In this document: piece after piece, positions 43,169 to 52,015 of the stretch
Layout of the letters: each line of letters begins with the position of its first letter
How positions within the stretch are numbered: position 1 is the first letter of the stretch
Origin: G963704535 sp963704535
Lineage (GTDB): Bacteria > Chloroflexota > Chloroflexia > Chloroflexales > Roseiflexaceae
Direction: 5' to 3'
NCBI GenBank assembly: GCA_963704535.1
Contig: OY969916.1
Location: 1,736,001 to 1,800,000, forward strand
Length of the DNA stretch: 64,000 nucleotides
Position numbers and translations under genes: made by a program
Notes under the pieces: generated by a model
Told to the model about the DNA's origin: nothing
The model's database searches: none
Seen by the model: the letters and a program-made list of their open reading frames with translations, nothing else

Positions 43169-43346
43169 GGGTGGGGTTAAAGGGGAGGGTAGCCCTCCCC
43201 TTGCCCTCCCTTTTCCAATTCCAAGGCTGGGGTGGGGTTAAAGGGGAGGGCCGCCCTCCCCTTGCCCTCCCTTTTCCAATTCCAAGGCTGGGGTGGGGTT
43301 AAAGGGGAGGGTAGCCCTCCCCTTGCCCTCCCTTTTCCAATTCCAA
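43169..43346. repeat. G/C hairpin element, three tandem copies (61-bp period)
   Basis: GGCTGGGGTGGGGTTAAAGG, then GGAGGGTAGCCCTCCCC and CCCTTTTCCAATTCCAA. The second copy starts at 43225, the third at 43286, and the first is cut at its left end. The copies are almost identical, so the expansion is recent. Confidence 0.92.
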
Positions 43347-43348
43347 TA

Positions 43349-43378
43349 TTGTTGCCCTGACCTGACTCGCGGTATAAT
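43349..43378 (+). promoter_or_regulatory. Strong sigma-70-like promoter for the glycan operon
   Basis: TTGTTG (43349-43354), an 18-base spacer and a perfect TATAAT (43373-43378). The start site is expected within a few bases of the GTG at 43385, so the mRNA may be leaderless. Confidence 0.65.
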
Positions 43379-43384
43379 AGCGCC

Positions 43385-46372
43385 GTGCAAACAGAGACGG
43401 CAAGTAAAACCGAGCGGGCGTGGCGATCACCGAGCGGAGCCAGGACCGGCCCGCTCGTTCATTTGCGTGATCTGCGCCTGAGCCTGATCCTCGTGCTTGC
43501 GCTGTTGGCCGGCATTCTGGCCTACCAGGCGCCCCCGGCGTCGGAGATCGCGATCGGCTGGCCGGGCGATAGGTTATTCCTCGACGGCAGCGAGGGGCAG
43601 GGCGCGGCCGACCAACTGAGCTTCTATGGCGACGAGATCAGCGCCGGGGCGCGCAGCGGCCGCAGCCGCTGGACGCGGCGGGAAGCGGCGATCTGGCTGC
43701 CGGGGCTCGGCCCTGGCGGCGATCTGGCGCTGACGCTACGCATCCAGGGCTGGCCCGCCAATGCGCTCAACCCCGAGGTCGAGCAGCCGGAGGTCGCGGT
43801 CCAGGCCAATGGTGTGACGCTCGATCGCTTTACCCTTTCGGGCGACTGGGCCGACTATCAGGTGACGATCCCGGCCCAAGCGCGGGCGAGCGGCGATATC
43901 GCGCTGCTGCTGCGCGCCTCGGACAGCTTCACTAGCACCGCGACGATCGACGACCGGCGGCCGAAGGGCCTGCGTATCGAGTATCTGGCCGTGCGCGGCG
44001 CCGAGGATGCGGCCCCGTTCACGCTGCCGGCGCCACTGCCGGTGGGGCTGCTGGTGCTGGATGGCGCGCTGTGCTGGTTCGCGCTGATCGTCCTGACCCG
44101 CCGGCCGACCCTGACCTTTGTGCTGGCGATCGCGGTGATCAGCGTGGGCGCGATCGGGCTGGCGCTGGCGCGCACCTGGGCGGCGGCGCTCCTGCCCTGG
44201 GCGACAGCCGGGCTGGCGCTGCTGCCGATTTATGCGCGCCGCGCGGCGCTCGTGGGTATGTTCGCGCGACTACTGCATCGCTATGCCCGCGGCAGCGCGC
44301 TCAACTACGGCCTAGTGGCGATGGCCGCCGCCTGGCTGGCGTATGTCGCCGCGCGGGCCAGTTTCACGCTGAAGCTGCCGGGGGTGAGCGCGCTGCGCGA
44401 CAGCTTCCCAGACTCGCTGCTGTATGGGCTGCTTGGGATGGGGCTGCTGCTGCTGGTCGTCGTGCTGGGGCGCGAGGGGCTGCCGCGGCTGTGCCACGTG
44501 CTGGTTCGCTCGTTCGGCGGGCGGCGCGGCGCGCCGTGGCTGCTGGCGGCGCTGCTGCTGACCTGGGTCGGCTACGAGGCCGCGATCATCGCCGAGCTGC
44601 CCTATGTCGGCCACGCCGACTACGCCGACAACGCCGTCGTCGCCCGCAACCTGGTCGCCGGGCGCGGGTGGGTGGTCGACTATGTGACCCAGTTCTACCA
44701 GCTCTACCCCGCTGTGACGCGCCCACAGGAGACCTGGCCGCTGCTCCAGCCGGTCTGGATCGCGCCGTTCTTCGCGCTATTCGGCGCCGAGGCATGGGTC
44801 GCCAAGATCCCCAACCTGATCTTCACGGTCGTGCTGGCGCTGATGATCTACGCCGCCGGCGCGCGGCTGTGGGACCGCCGGGTCGGCTTGACCGCCGCGA
44901 TCATCATCCTCACCAGCCATCTGTTCTTTAAGCTGGTGATCTACACGACCAGCGACCTGGCGTTCGTCGTCTTTTCGTTCGGGGCGATCTACCTGCTCTA
45001 CCGGGCGACCACCAGTCGTCAGTTGTCAGTTGTCAGTGGTCAGTTGCAAGCACCGGTGGGTAGCGAACAACGGACAACGGACAACGGACAATGGACTCTG
45101 CTGGGCTCGGCGGTGCTGACGGGCCTCATGCTGTTGCAGAAGCCGGCCAGCGGCGGGCTGATCGCGCTGGGGATGGGGCTGTGGTTCCTGGCCTGGGCGT
45201 GGCGGGGCGGTCGCAGCCAGGCCGGCGCACCCGGCGGCGACGAGCTGCCTGGCGCCGATCGACCGCGCGGCGCGATCTTCAGGCTGCTCTACGTCGGCGC
45301 GTGGGGCATCATCGCCCTGCTGATCCTTGCGCCCTACGTGGCCCGCAACTTGGAGCTGTTCAACACACCGTTCTACTCGACCGAGAGCCACGATGCCTGG
45401 GTGATCGAGTATACATCGGTCTGGGATGAGATCTACAAAGTCTACATACCCGGCTATGGGCTGGGGACCGATGGGCCGCCGGAGCGAAGCTGGGTGCTGC
45501 GCTGGGGCTTCGATCGGACGCTCCAGAAGCTGGTGCGCCAGGTGTACGCCGTGCGCGACTACCTGGTCCCGCCCTGGCAGGGGCTGCCACTAAATCTCAG
45601 CGCGTGGCTGACGCCCAGCCGCGGGAACAAGGACACGCGCCTGTTGTTCGGCATGGGCGCGTGGCTGGCGCTGTTCGGCGCGCTTGGCGTGCTGCGGGCC
45701 AAGCGGCGGCTGTGTGCGCTGCTGCTGTCGGCGTTCATTCCGTACCTGCTGTTCCTGGTCGGCTACTGGCACGCCAACGAGGAGCGCTATTTCGTGATGA
45801 TCATGCCATGGCTGGCGCTGCTGGCGAGCTACGCGCTGTGGCGGATCTACGATCGGATCGCGCTGATCGGCGATGGCCGCTGGACGCCGGTCGGGCTGGC
45901 GCTGGCGTTGAGCGCGCTGGTGCTGGCGGTCCAGCCATCCTGGCCGGAGATCGCCAGGAAAGTGCAGCAGGAGCCGCGGCTCTACGCCGCCGATATCGAC
46001 GCCTACAATTGGCTGCGGGCCAATACGCGACCGGACGACGTGATGATGACCCGCCTGCCCTGGCAGCTCAACTGGCACAGCGAGCGCCCGGCGTTGATGA
46101 TCCCGTATACGAAAGACCCGAACGTGTTTCTGCGCCTGGCCCGTTACTATAGGGTACGCTACCTGGTGCTCGACAGCCTGCAACGGCCAAAAGAGGAAGT
46201 TCGTACCATGCTGAACGAGCTGATCGAGAACTCCGACCCGCAGACGCGCTTCGAGCTGGTCTATACGACGACCTATCAGGCGGTGGACGCCGAGGGCAAG
46301 CCGATCGGGCTGACGACCGAGGTCTACCGCTTCCCAGAGAGCTATGGGGACGTGGCGGAGCTACAGCCGTGA
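43385..46372 (+). CDS. Membrane glycosyltransferase (GT39/ArnT-like, C-type)
   Basis: 995 residues from GTG 43385. An N-terminal membrane helix is followed by a beta-sandwich of about 200 residues outside the membrane. At least ten helices come next. The first luminal loop of this GT-C class carries acidic residues in LPYVGHADYADNAVVARNLV. Family members transfer sugars from a polyprenyl-phosphate carrier to a protein or lipid. Loops LFNTPFYSTESHDAW and WHANEERYFVMIMPWLAL fit that class. A GTCAGTT/ACAACGG heptamer array (45013-45095) is read in frame as part of a cytosolic loop. It is first in an operon with two more glycan genes. Confidence 0.85.
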   Translation: MQTETASKTERAWRSPSGARTGPLVHLRDLRLSLILVLALLAGILAYQAPPASEIAIGWPGDRLFLDGSEGQGAADQLSFYGDEISAGARSGRSRWTRREAAIWLPGLGPGGDLALTLRIQGWPANALNPEVEQPEVAVQANGVTLDRFTLSGDWADYQVTIPAQARASGDIALLLRASDSFTSTATIDDRRPKGLRIEYLAVRGAEDAAPFTLPAPLPVGLLVLDGALCWFALIVLTRRPTLTFVLAIAVISVGAIGLALARTWAAALLPWATAGLALLPIYARRAALVGMFARLLHRYARGSALNYGLVAMAAAWLAYVAARASFTLKLPGVSALRDSFPDSLLYGLLGMGLLLLVVVLGREGLPRLCHVLVRSFGGRRGAPWLLAALLLTWVGYEAAIIAELPYVGHADYADNAVVARNLVAGRGWVVDYVTQFYQLYPAVTRPQETWPLLQPVWIAPFFALFGAEAWVAKIPNLIFTVVLALMIYAAGARLWDRRVGLTAAIIILTSHLFFKLVIYTTSDLAFVVFSFGAIYLLYRATTSRQLSVVSGQLQAPVGSEQRTTDNGQWTLLGSAVLTGLMLLQKPASGGLIALGMGLWFLAWAWRGGRSQAGAPGGDELPGADRPRGAIFRLLYVGAWGIIALLILAPYVARNLELFNTPFYSTESHDAWVIEYTSVWDEIYKVYIPGYGLGTDGPPERSWVLRWGFDRTLQKLVRQVYAVRDYLVPPWQGLPLNLSAWLTPSRGNKDTRLLFGMGAWLALFGALGVLRAKRRLCALLLSAFIPYLLFLVGYWHANEERYFVMIMPWLALLASYALWRIYDRIALIGDGRWTPVGLALALSALVLAVQPSWPEIARKVQQEPRLYAADIDAYNWLRANTRPDDVMMTRLPWQLNWHSERPALMIPYTKDPNVFLRLARYYRVRYLVLDSLQRPKEEVRTMLNELIENSDPQTRFELVYTTTYQAVDAEGKPIGLTTEVYRFPESYGDVAELQP
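45013..45095. repeat. Heptamer inverted repeat inside the membrane glycosyltransferase gene
   Basis: GTCAGTTGTCAGTTGTCAGT at 45018 on, answered by CAACGGACAACGGACAACGG at about 45068-45093. It is read in frame as RQLSVVSGQL ... EQRTTDNGQW. Confidence 0.85.
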
Positions 46373-47724
46373 GACCTTTGAATATCTGTATGCTCACGTC
46401 GTCGTATCCCAAGTATGCCGGCGAGACCACTGCGCCGTTCATCGAGGAGATCGCGGCCGGGCTAGTCCAGCGCGGGCACACGGTCCACGTCGTCGCGCCG
46501 TTCCACCGCGATGTGCGCCGCGCCTCGGTCGAGCGCGGGGTGCGGTTGCACTTTTTTCGCTACAGCCCGTGGCGCGCGCTGAATGTCTGGGGCTATGCCG
46601 AGGCGCTGCGGGCCGATGTGGGGCTGCGCGGGCGGGCGCTGGCCGCCGCGCCGCTGGCGCTGGGCGCCGCGCTGCTGGCGCTGCTCCGGCTGACCGACGA
46701 CCGACGACCCCTTCGACACGGCTCAGGGCAGGCGACGACCGGCGACGGAGGTGGGGGAATGGGGGATAGCGACTCCATCCTCCATCCTCCATCCTCCATC
46801 CTCCATCCTCAACCCTTCGATCTGATCCACGCCCACTGGGTGCTGCCGAACGGCCCGCCAGCGGCGCTCATCGCGCGGCTGCGCGATCTGCCGCTGGTGA
46901 TCAGCCTGCATGGCTCTGATGTCTACCTGGCCGAGCGCACTGCGCCCCTGGCGCTGGCGGCCGGCGCAGCGCTGCGCCGTGCCGGCGCGGTGACGGCCTG
47001 TAGCGGCGATCTGCGGGCGCGGGCGCTGCGCCTCGGCGCGCGGCCGGAGAGTGCCACGGTGGTTCCGTACGGCGTGGACTCGCGCTCCTTCCAGCCCGAT
47101 CCGCAGGCCGGTGCGCTAGTGCGGGCCGAGCTTGGCCTGGCCCCGGACACGCCGCTGATCATCTCCGTCAGCCGGCTGGTCTATAAAAAAGGGCTGACCT
47201 ACCTGCTGGAGGCGTTTCCCCAAGTTCGCGCCCGGCATCCGAACGCGGCGCTGGTGATCGCCGGCTACGGCGACCTGCGCGAGGAGCTGGAGCGGCGGGC
47301 CGAGGCGTTGGGGGTCGCCGCCGCCGTCTACTTCCCCGGCCAGCTCGACCGCGCCCGTGCCGCCCGCTACGTGAGCGCCGCCGACGTCTATGTCGTCCCG
47401 TCGATCCGCGATCAGGGCGGCAACGTGGACGGGCTGCCGAACGCGCTGCTGGAGGGCATGGGCGCCGCCCGACCGATCGTGGCCTCGTGTGTCGCCGGCA
47501 TCCCCGATGTGATCACCCCCGGCGAGCACGGCCTGCTGGTGCCGGAGCGCGACCCGCCCGCGCTTGCCGCCGCCATCACGCAACTGCTCGATGACCGGGC
47601 GCTGGCGGCGCGGCTCGGCGCGGCAGCCCGGCGGCGCGTGCTCGACGAACTCACTTGGGAGATCACGGCCGAGCGGTTCGAGCGGGTGTACGCCGATGCG
47701 ATGGGTGACAAGGTGACAAGGTGA
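46369..47724 (+). CDS. Glycosyltransferase family 4
   Basis: 451 residues starting with GTG 46369, which overlaps the stop of the membrane enzyme by 4 bases. The N-terminal half has NICMLTSSYPKYAGET and the donor half TPLIISVSRLVYKKG, ALVIAGYGDLREEL and YVVPSIRDQGGNVDGLPNALLEGM, the GT4 EX7E-like region. It transfers a hexose from a nucleotide sugar. About 40 residues near 110-150 (46690-46816) come from repeats, in frame, and probably form an exposed loop. The final codons come from a GACAAGGT array. Confidence 0.9.
   Translation: MRPLNICMLTSSYPKYAGETTAPFIEEIAAGLVQRGHTVHVVAPFHRDVRRASVERGVRLHFFRYSPWRALNVWGYAEALRADVGLRGRALAAAPLALGAALLALLRLTDDRRPLRHGSGQATTGDGGGGMGDSDSILHPPSSILHPQPFDLIHAHWVLPNGPPAALIARLRDLPLVISLHGSDVYLAERTAPLALAAGAALRRAGAVTACSGDLRARALRLGARPESATVVPYGVDSRSFQPDPQAGALVRAELGLAPDTPLIISVSRLVYKKGLTYLLEAFPQVRARHPNAALVIAGYGDLREELERRAEALGVAAAVYFPGQLDRARAARYVSAADVYVVPSIRDQGGNVDGLPNALLEGMGAARPIVASCVAGIPDVITPGEHGLLVPERDPPALAAAITQLLDDRALAARLGAAARRRVLDELTWEITAERFERVYADAMGDKVTR
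46690..46816. repeat. Repeat cluster inside the GT4 gene
   Basis: GACCGACGACCGACGACC, a CTTCGACACGGCTCAGGG stretch, then CATCCTCCATCCTCCATCCT (46778-46810). All are translated in frame. Confidence 0.75.
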
Positions 47725-47746
47725 CAAGGTGACAAGATGACAAGAG
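47703..47746. repeat. Octamer array (GACAAGGT)
   Basis: Five direct units, GTGACAAGGTGACAAGGTGA and on. No inverted partner is near; the reverse-complement array lies at 7.0 kb. Confidence 0.85.
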
Positions 47747-47752
47747 GAATCT

Positions 47753-49078
47753 ATGTCGATCCATGACGAACTCTTACACAAGATCGAGACATGCGCCGCC
47801 CAGGTTGGGATCATCGGCCTGGGCTATGTCGGGCTGCCGCTGGCAGTGCGGGCGGGCCGAGTCGGCTTCCGTGCGCTGGGATTCGACGTCAGCGAGGAGC
47901 GCGTCGCAACGATCAACGCCGGCGAAAGCTATATCGGCGACGTGCCGGTCGCGACCATCGCGGAGCTGCGCGAGCACCAGCGCCTGGAGGCGACCACCGA
48001 TTTTCGCCGGCTGCGCGCCTGCGATATCGTGATCGTCTGCGTTCCCACCCCACTCAACGCCACGCGCGACCCGGACATCTCGTTTATCGAGCGGGCGGCC
48101 GAGAATATCGCACGGACGCTACGCACCGGCCAGTTCGTCATCCTCGAAAGCACCACCTACCCTGGCACGACCGAAGAGATCCTCCAGCCGCACCTGGAGG
48201 CGACCGGGATGCGGGTCGGCGAAGATATGTTCCTGGCCTTCTCGCCGGAGCGGGTCGACCCCGGCCAGACCAGCAGCAAGGGCTACGGCGTCGAGAATAC
48301 GGCCAAGGTGGTCGGCGGCGTCACGGCGGCGTGTACGGCGCTGGCGGCCGCGTTCTACGGCCACATCACCAGTCGGGTCGTGCCGGTCTCGTCGCCGCGG
48401 GTGGCCGAGCTGACCAAGCTATTCGAGAATATCTTCCGCTCGGTCAATATCGCGCTGGTCAATGAGCTGGCGCTGCTGTGCGACCGCATGGGCCTGAACG
48501 TCTGGGAGGTGGTCGACGCCGCTGCGACCAAGCCGTTCGGGTTTATGAAGTTCGCGCCGGGGCCGGGGCTGGGTGGGCACTGCATCCCGGTCGATCCGTT
48601 CTACCTGACCTGGAAGGCGCGCGAGTTTGACATGACCACGCGCTTCATCGAGCTGGCCGGCGAGATCAACACCCAGATGCCGCGCCACGTCCACGCACTG
48701 GTCATGCGGGCGCTCAACCGGCAGCGCAAGGCGCTGAACGGCTCGCGCGTGCTGCTGCTGGGCGTGGCCTACAAGCCCGATGTGGAGGACTACCGCGAGT
48801 CGCCGGTGTTCAAAGTCATGGAACTGCTGGAGGCCGACGGCGTGGAGATCATCACGGTCGATCCGCATATCGTGCAGTTCGAGACGCACGACGGCCGTCT
48901 GTTCCAGACCACCCCGCTCTCCGACGAGCTGCTGGAGCGCGCCGACTGCGCGGTGATCATCACCAACCACAGCGCCTTCGACTACGAGCGGATCGTCGCC
49001 CGGTCGCACGCCATCGTGGATACGCGCAACGCGACCACCGCAGTGAAGGAAGGACGGGAGAAGATCATTCTTTTGTAG
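47753..49078 (+). CDS. UDP-sugar 6-dehydrogenase (UDP-GlcNAc/ManNAc dehydrogenase type)
   Basis: 441 residues with AGAGGAA upstream of the ATG. It oxidises C6 of a nucleotide sugar to a uronic acid in two NAD-dependent steps. The N-terminal Rossmann motif is IIGLGYVGLPLAVRA. The central helix has the Lys of ELTKLFENIFRSVNIALVNE. The catalytic Cys is in GPGLGGHCIPVDPFYL, and a third domain begins VLLLGVAYKPDVEDYRESP. The pattern is closer to the WbpA/WecC type than to UDP-glucose dehydrogenase. It supplies a uronate for the glycan made by the neighbouring transferases. Confidence 0.95.
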   Translation: MSIHDELLHKIETCAAQVGIIGLGYVGLPLAVRAGRVGFRALGFDVSEERVATINAGESYIGDVPVATIAELREHQRLEATTDFRRLRACDIVIVCVPTPLNATRDPDISFIERAAENIARTLRTGQFVILESTTYPGTTEEILQPHLEATGMRVGEDMFLAFSPERVDPGQTSSKGYGVENTAKVVGGVTAACTALAAAFYGHITSRVVPVSSPRVAELTKLFENIFRSVNIALVNELALLCDRMGLNVWEVVDAAATKPFGFMKFAPGPGLGGHCIPVDPFYLTWKAREFDMTTRFIELAGEINTQMPRHVHALVMRALNRQRKALNGSRVLLLGVAYKPDVEDYRESPVFKVMELLEADGVEIITVDPHIVQFETHDGRLFQTTPLSDELLERADCAVIITNHSAFDYERIVARSHAIVDTRNATTAVKEGREKIILL

Positions 49079-49975
49079 CTAAGACACCAGCCAGATCCCG
49101 GCGAACAACGTCATCCCGAAGACGGCCTTGCGCGCCAGCCCGGACCGCGTGATATCTTCCCGAAAGATCGCCGGCGCAATCGACGTCAGAATCCAGCCGG
49201 TGAGCACGGCAAGAAACACCTGCGTTCCGCCCAGGACGCTGACCAGCGCAATCGGCCCGAGCGAATAGGCCAGGTAGTTGACACACTTGGCCAGGACATA
49301 CAGCACCTCGTTCAGGAACACCAGGCGAAATGTCCTCCTGCCCCCGGTCTGGACCGTAGCATTGAACGCGCGGCGAATCGACGGGACGCCCAAGTACAGG
49401 ACCAGCCCGCCCAACGCGAACCCGAAACTCTCGTAGCTGATCACCTTGGAGAAGGAATGGGCATTCGAGACGAACTTGAACAGCACCCCGTTCACAGCCC
49501 ACACCGCATTGGCGATCACCAGGTACCAGAAGGCTCGCGAAAGACGAAAGCCCAGCGCATCCCGTTGCACCGACACCGCCATAATCGAGCACAGGATGAC
49601 CAGGAAGCCGGCGAGCTGCCGCAGAGTAATGACTTCGCCCAGTAAGCTATAGGAGAGCGCCAGGGAGATCAGCGGAATAAGGCTATTAAAGACAATGATC
49701 GTGCTGACCTCCTCCTCGCTGATCGCCTTAAAATACAACACCACGCCCCAGACCTGAAACATCCCCGTCAGCAGCAGGATTACGCTATCGCGCAGACCCA
49801 CCACCGGATAGCCGGCCCCCACCCACAGCACCGCGCCCACGACGATGCTGGCGATCGCGCTGTAGATCGGCATGCCGCGGTAATCGGCGATCGCTTGCCG
49901 CACCACATACTTATCGACGAAATTGACGCAGGTATACAGGCCGATCGCCAGAAATGTGAAAAACATCCAGTTCAT
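49079..49975 (-). CDS. EamA/DMT-superfamily transporter
   Basis: 298 residues with ten predicted membrane helices in two EamA repeats (STIIVFNSLIPLISLALSY, then LGGTQVFLAVLTGWIL). It likely exports or imports a small metabolite. The start codon overlaps the stop of the dehydrogenase upstream (4 bases, ATGA), so translation is coupled. The stop abuts that of the convergent sugar dehydrogenase. With two upstream genes it forms a small enzyme-plus-exporter operon. Confidence 0.9.
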   Translation of the reverse strand: MNWMFFTFLAIGLYTCVNFVDKYVVRQAIADYRGMPIYSAIASIVVGAVLWVGAGYPVVGLRDSVILLLTGMFQVWGVVLYFKAISEEEVSTIIVFNSLIPLISLALSYSLLGEVITLRQLAGFLVILCSIMAVSVQRDALGFRLSRAFWYLVIANAVWAVNGVLFKFVSNAHSFSKVISYESFGFALGGLVLYLGVPSIRRAFNATVQTGGRRTFRLVFLNEVLYVLAKCVNYLAYSLGPIALVSVLGGTQVFLAVLTGWILTSIAPAIFREDITRSGLARKAVFGMTLFAGIWLVS

Positions 49976-50940
49976 GGCTCAACCAGCTCTGCTAGCAGAT
50001 GTCGATCGATCGAGATCGCCGGTGGCCGGTTCCGTAAGGCTCGGTAGCGCTCGCCGGGTATATGGATCGCGCCGCCCGACAGCTCGCGCAGCGAGCGGAT
50101 CAGCTGCTCATTGCGGGCGTTGAACTGATCGGCGGGGCCGAAATAGGCCGGGTCGATCGCCAGGATCAGAATGCCGCTGTCGTCGACGTCGGCCTTCTGG
50201 GCGCCGACCGGGTAGCCCAGCAGCGACCCGGCCAACAGTTCGACCGCCATCACCAGGCCCAGCCCCTTGTCCCCGCCCAACGGCAGGAGCGCCGCCACCT
50301 CTTCCAGCACCCGCGTCGGCACGCCGGCCCGATCGACGCCGACATCCGCATCGGCCGCAGCGACACCGGCCCGGCGCATCCGCATCAACTGGCCATACGA
50401 GAGGCACGACGTGGTCGAGTCGTAGATGAAGGTTTCCTCCCCGGCCGGGATGCCGATCGCGAGCGGATTGGTCGCGAACACCGGCGCGCCAATGCCGCTC
50501 GGCGCGCAATCGCGGAACCCGCCACAGATCATGCAGATGCCGATCAGACCATGCGCTCCCAGCATCTGCACCGGGTAGCCGGCTTTGATAAAGCAGGTGT
50601 CATTTCTGATGCCGACCAGTTGGAGTCCGTGGTTGCGCGCTCCCTCCACCAGCAGGGGGATGGCCGTTTCGAGGATGATGTGCGCAAATCGCCCGCCGGC
50701 ATCGAAGATCGTGACGCCGCCGCGTGCCTCGGATACGACCGGCGTCTTTGGTTTCGCGCTGTCGTCGGCCACGATGCGATTGAAGAGCCGCAGCCCAAAC
50801 TCAGGCTTGCCCAGGATCTCATTATCGATGAACTCGCCCAGGATGATGTCGGCTTCGGCCGGCGCGTACCCGGCCCCCACCAGCCGCCGCCGCAAGGTGG
50901 CGCGCAACAACTCGACGCTGATTTCGATTTGGTCTTCCAT
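49972..50940 (-). CDS. Ldh2-family (malate/L-lactate dehydrogenase type) NAD(P)-dependent oxidoreductase
   Basis: 322 residues. The family reduces 2-keto acids or cyclic imines such as piperideine-2-carboxylate. Signs are the N-terminal helices (ISVELLRATLRRRLVGAG), FGLRLFNRIV, the conserved SNPLAIGIP equivalent ATNPLAIGIPAGE, and LPLGGDKGLGLVMAVELLAG near the end. The length is normal. It lies between the unknown 321-residue gene and the transporter. Confidence 0.88.
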   Translation of the reverse strand: MEDQIEISVELLRATLRRRLVGAGYAPAEADIILGEFIDNEILGKPEFGLRLFNRIVADDSAKPKTPVVSEARGGVTIFDAGGRFAHIILETAIPLLVEGARNHGLQLVGIRNDTCFIKAGYPVQMLGAHGLIGICMICGGFRDCAPSGIGAPVFATNPLAIGIPAGEETFIYDSTTSCLSYGQLMRMRRAGVAAADADVGVDRAGVPTRVLEEVAALLPLGGDKGLGLVMAVELLAGSLLGYPVGAQKADVDDSGILILAIDPAYFGPADQFNARNEQLIRSLRELSGGAIHIPGERYRALRNRPPAISIDRHLLAELVEP

Positions 50941-50984
50941 CAGTTTTCTGCCTTCGTGGTCTTCGTGGTACTTTTCTTCCTTTA

Positions 50985-51048
50985 CGCTCTGTGGTGGAGA
51001 GAGGCTTCTTGAGGGGCGGCCCCCTCAAACTCCCCCTTTTCAAGCAGC
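50985..51048. repeat. G/C hairpin element
   Basis: CTGTGGTGGAGAGAGGCTTC, TTGAGGGGCGGCCCCCTCAA and ACTCCCCCTTTTCAAGC. It lies between the unknown gene and the Ldh2-type gene. Confidence 0.85.
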
Positions 51049-51049
51049 G

Positions 51050-52015
51050 CTAGGCCGCGATATAGATTGGCATGGAGGCGAGATTGGGATTCGATGCCGG
51101 CAGCATAGCGCAGGGAATGGCGCCGACGCTGGTCATCTGGGCCAGTTGTTGCGGGCTCACGATCGCCGGAATGTAGCGATCAGGGCGCACAAGCAGGCAG
51201 CCGTGCCCGACCCAGAACTGGACCGCCGAGGTGGGGCAGCTTTTATACGGCAGGCAGATCAGGGTGGGCAGGTCGCTCTTCAGCGTCGACCGATGCACGA
51301 AGCAGATGCCGCGCTCAAATTTCGCATGCTCAAGCTGGTCCTCCACCAGCAGACACGCGAGATGATATTTGGCAGCCCCTACAATCTGCTGATCGGGGAT
51401 GTCGCCTCCAATGTAATTTCTGCGTGACCGCGCGATCGCTTCGGCGGCTAACTCGGCATAGTCAGGGCGCGCCCACAGCTCGTCCACCACCGCCAGCGCC
51501 CGGTCGGCCTGGGCCTGAAACTGGGAGACCGAGATCATGCCGGAGAGCCGGCTGACGACAATTCGGGCGTTCGGCGGCAGTTGCTCGGCGAAATGCTGCA
51601 CGATCTCGCTAAACGAGACCGCATAGCGCTCAACTGCCTCTGGTGCCAGCGTCGCGATCAAGTCCATACCGACATCGGCCAGGCTGTACTCCAGGATGAC
51701 GCCGGGCGGGTAGACCTGCGCGATGCTAGAGATCAGTTCGCCCATAAACTTCACCTGCAACACCTCGGCCCAATCTGCCGCCGGGTCGGGCAGGCGCGGG
51801 CTCTTGTAGCAGCCCAGGCCGATGTAGAAGTACAGCGGTTCGCCCCGCGCGATCGTTCGCTCGACGCGCCCCACGACGGCCTGCCGGACGGCCTCGTCGA
51901 CTGCGGCAATGCGGTGGCGCTTGCGCTGGAGGAACTGGCTGATGGCGAAACTGAGCGGCTGGGTGTGGGCCGGCGAGGGTGGGGCGGTGGGAAGGGGACG
52001 CTGCTCGATCCGCAC
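51050..52015 (-). CDS. Unknown protein, faint resemblance to PvcA-type isonitrile synthases
   Basis: 321 residues as read from GTG 52015. A better start is ATG 52061 with AGGGAG eight bases upstream, if one base is removed at GACTTC (52054-52059); the protein then opens MSLAIEIDIHTLAPLV. I do not recognise it firmly. RGEPLYFYIGLGCYKSPRLP followed by a long helical span and YPPGVILEYSLADVGMDL recalls the N-terminal part of pyoverdine/dityrosine-type (PvcA) enzymes, which read 'KSP' and 'YPPGA' there. The match is too weak to name. The C-terminus is Pro/Ser-rich (AMLPASNPNLASMP). It is first in an operon with an oxidoreductase and an exporter, so a small-molecule biosynthesis role is plausible. 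Confidence 0.6.
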   Translation of the reverse strand: MRIEQRPLPTAPPSPAHTQPLSFAISQFLQRKRHRIAAVDEAVRQAVVGRVERTIARGEPLYFYIGLGCYKSPRLPDPAADWAEVLQVKFMGELISSIAQVYPPGVILEYSLADVGMDLIATLAPEAVERYAVSFSEIVQHFAEQLPPNARIVVSRLSGMISVSQFQAQADRALAVVDELWARPDYAELAAEAIARSRRNYIGGDIPDQQIVGAAKYHLACLLVEDQLEHAKFERGICFVHRSTLKSDLPTLICLPYKSCPTSAVQFWVGHGCLLVRPDRYIPAIVSPQQLAQMTSVGAIPCAMLPASNPNLASMPIYIAA

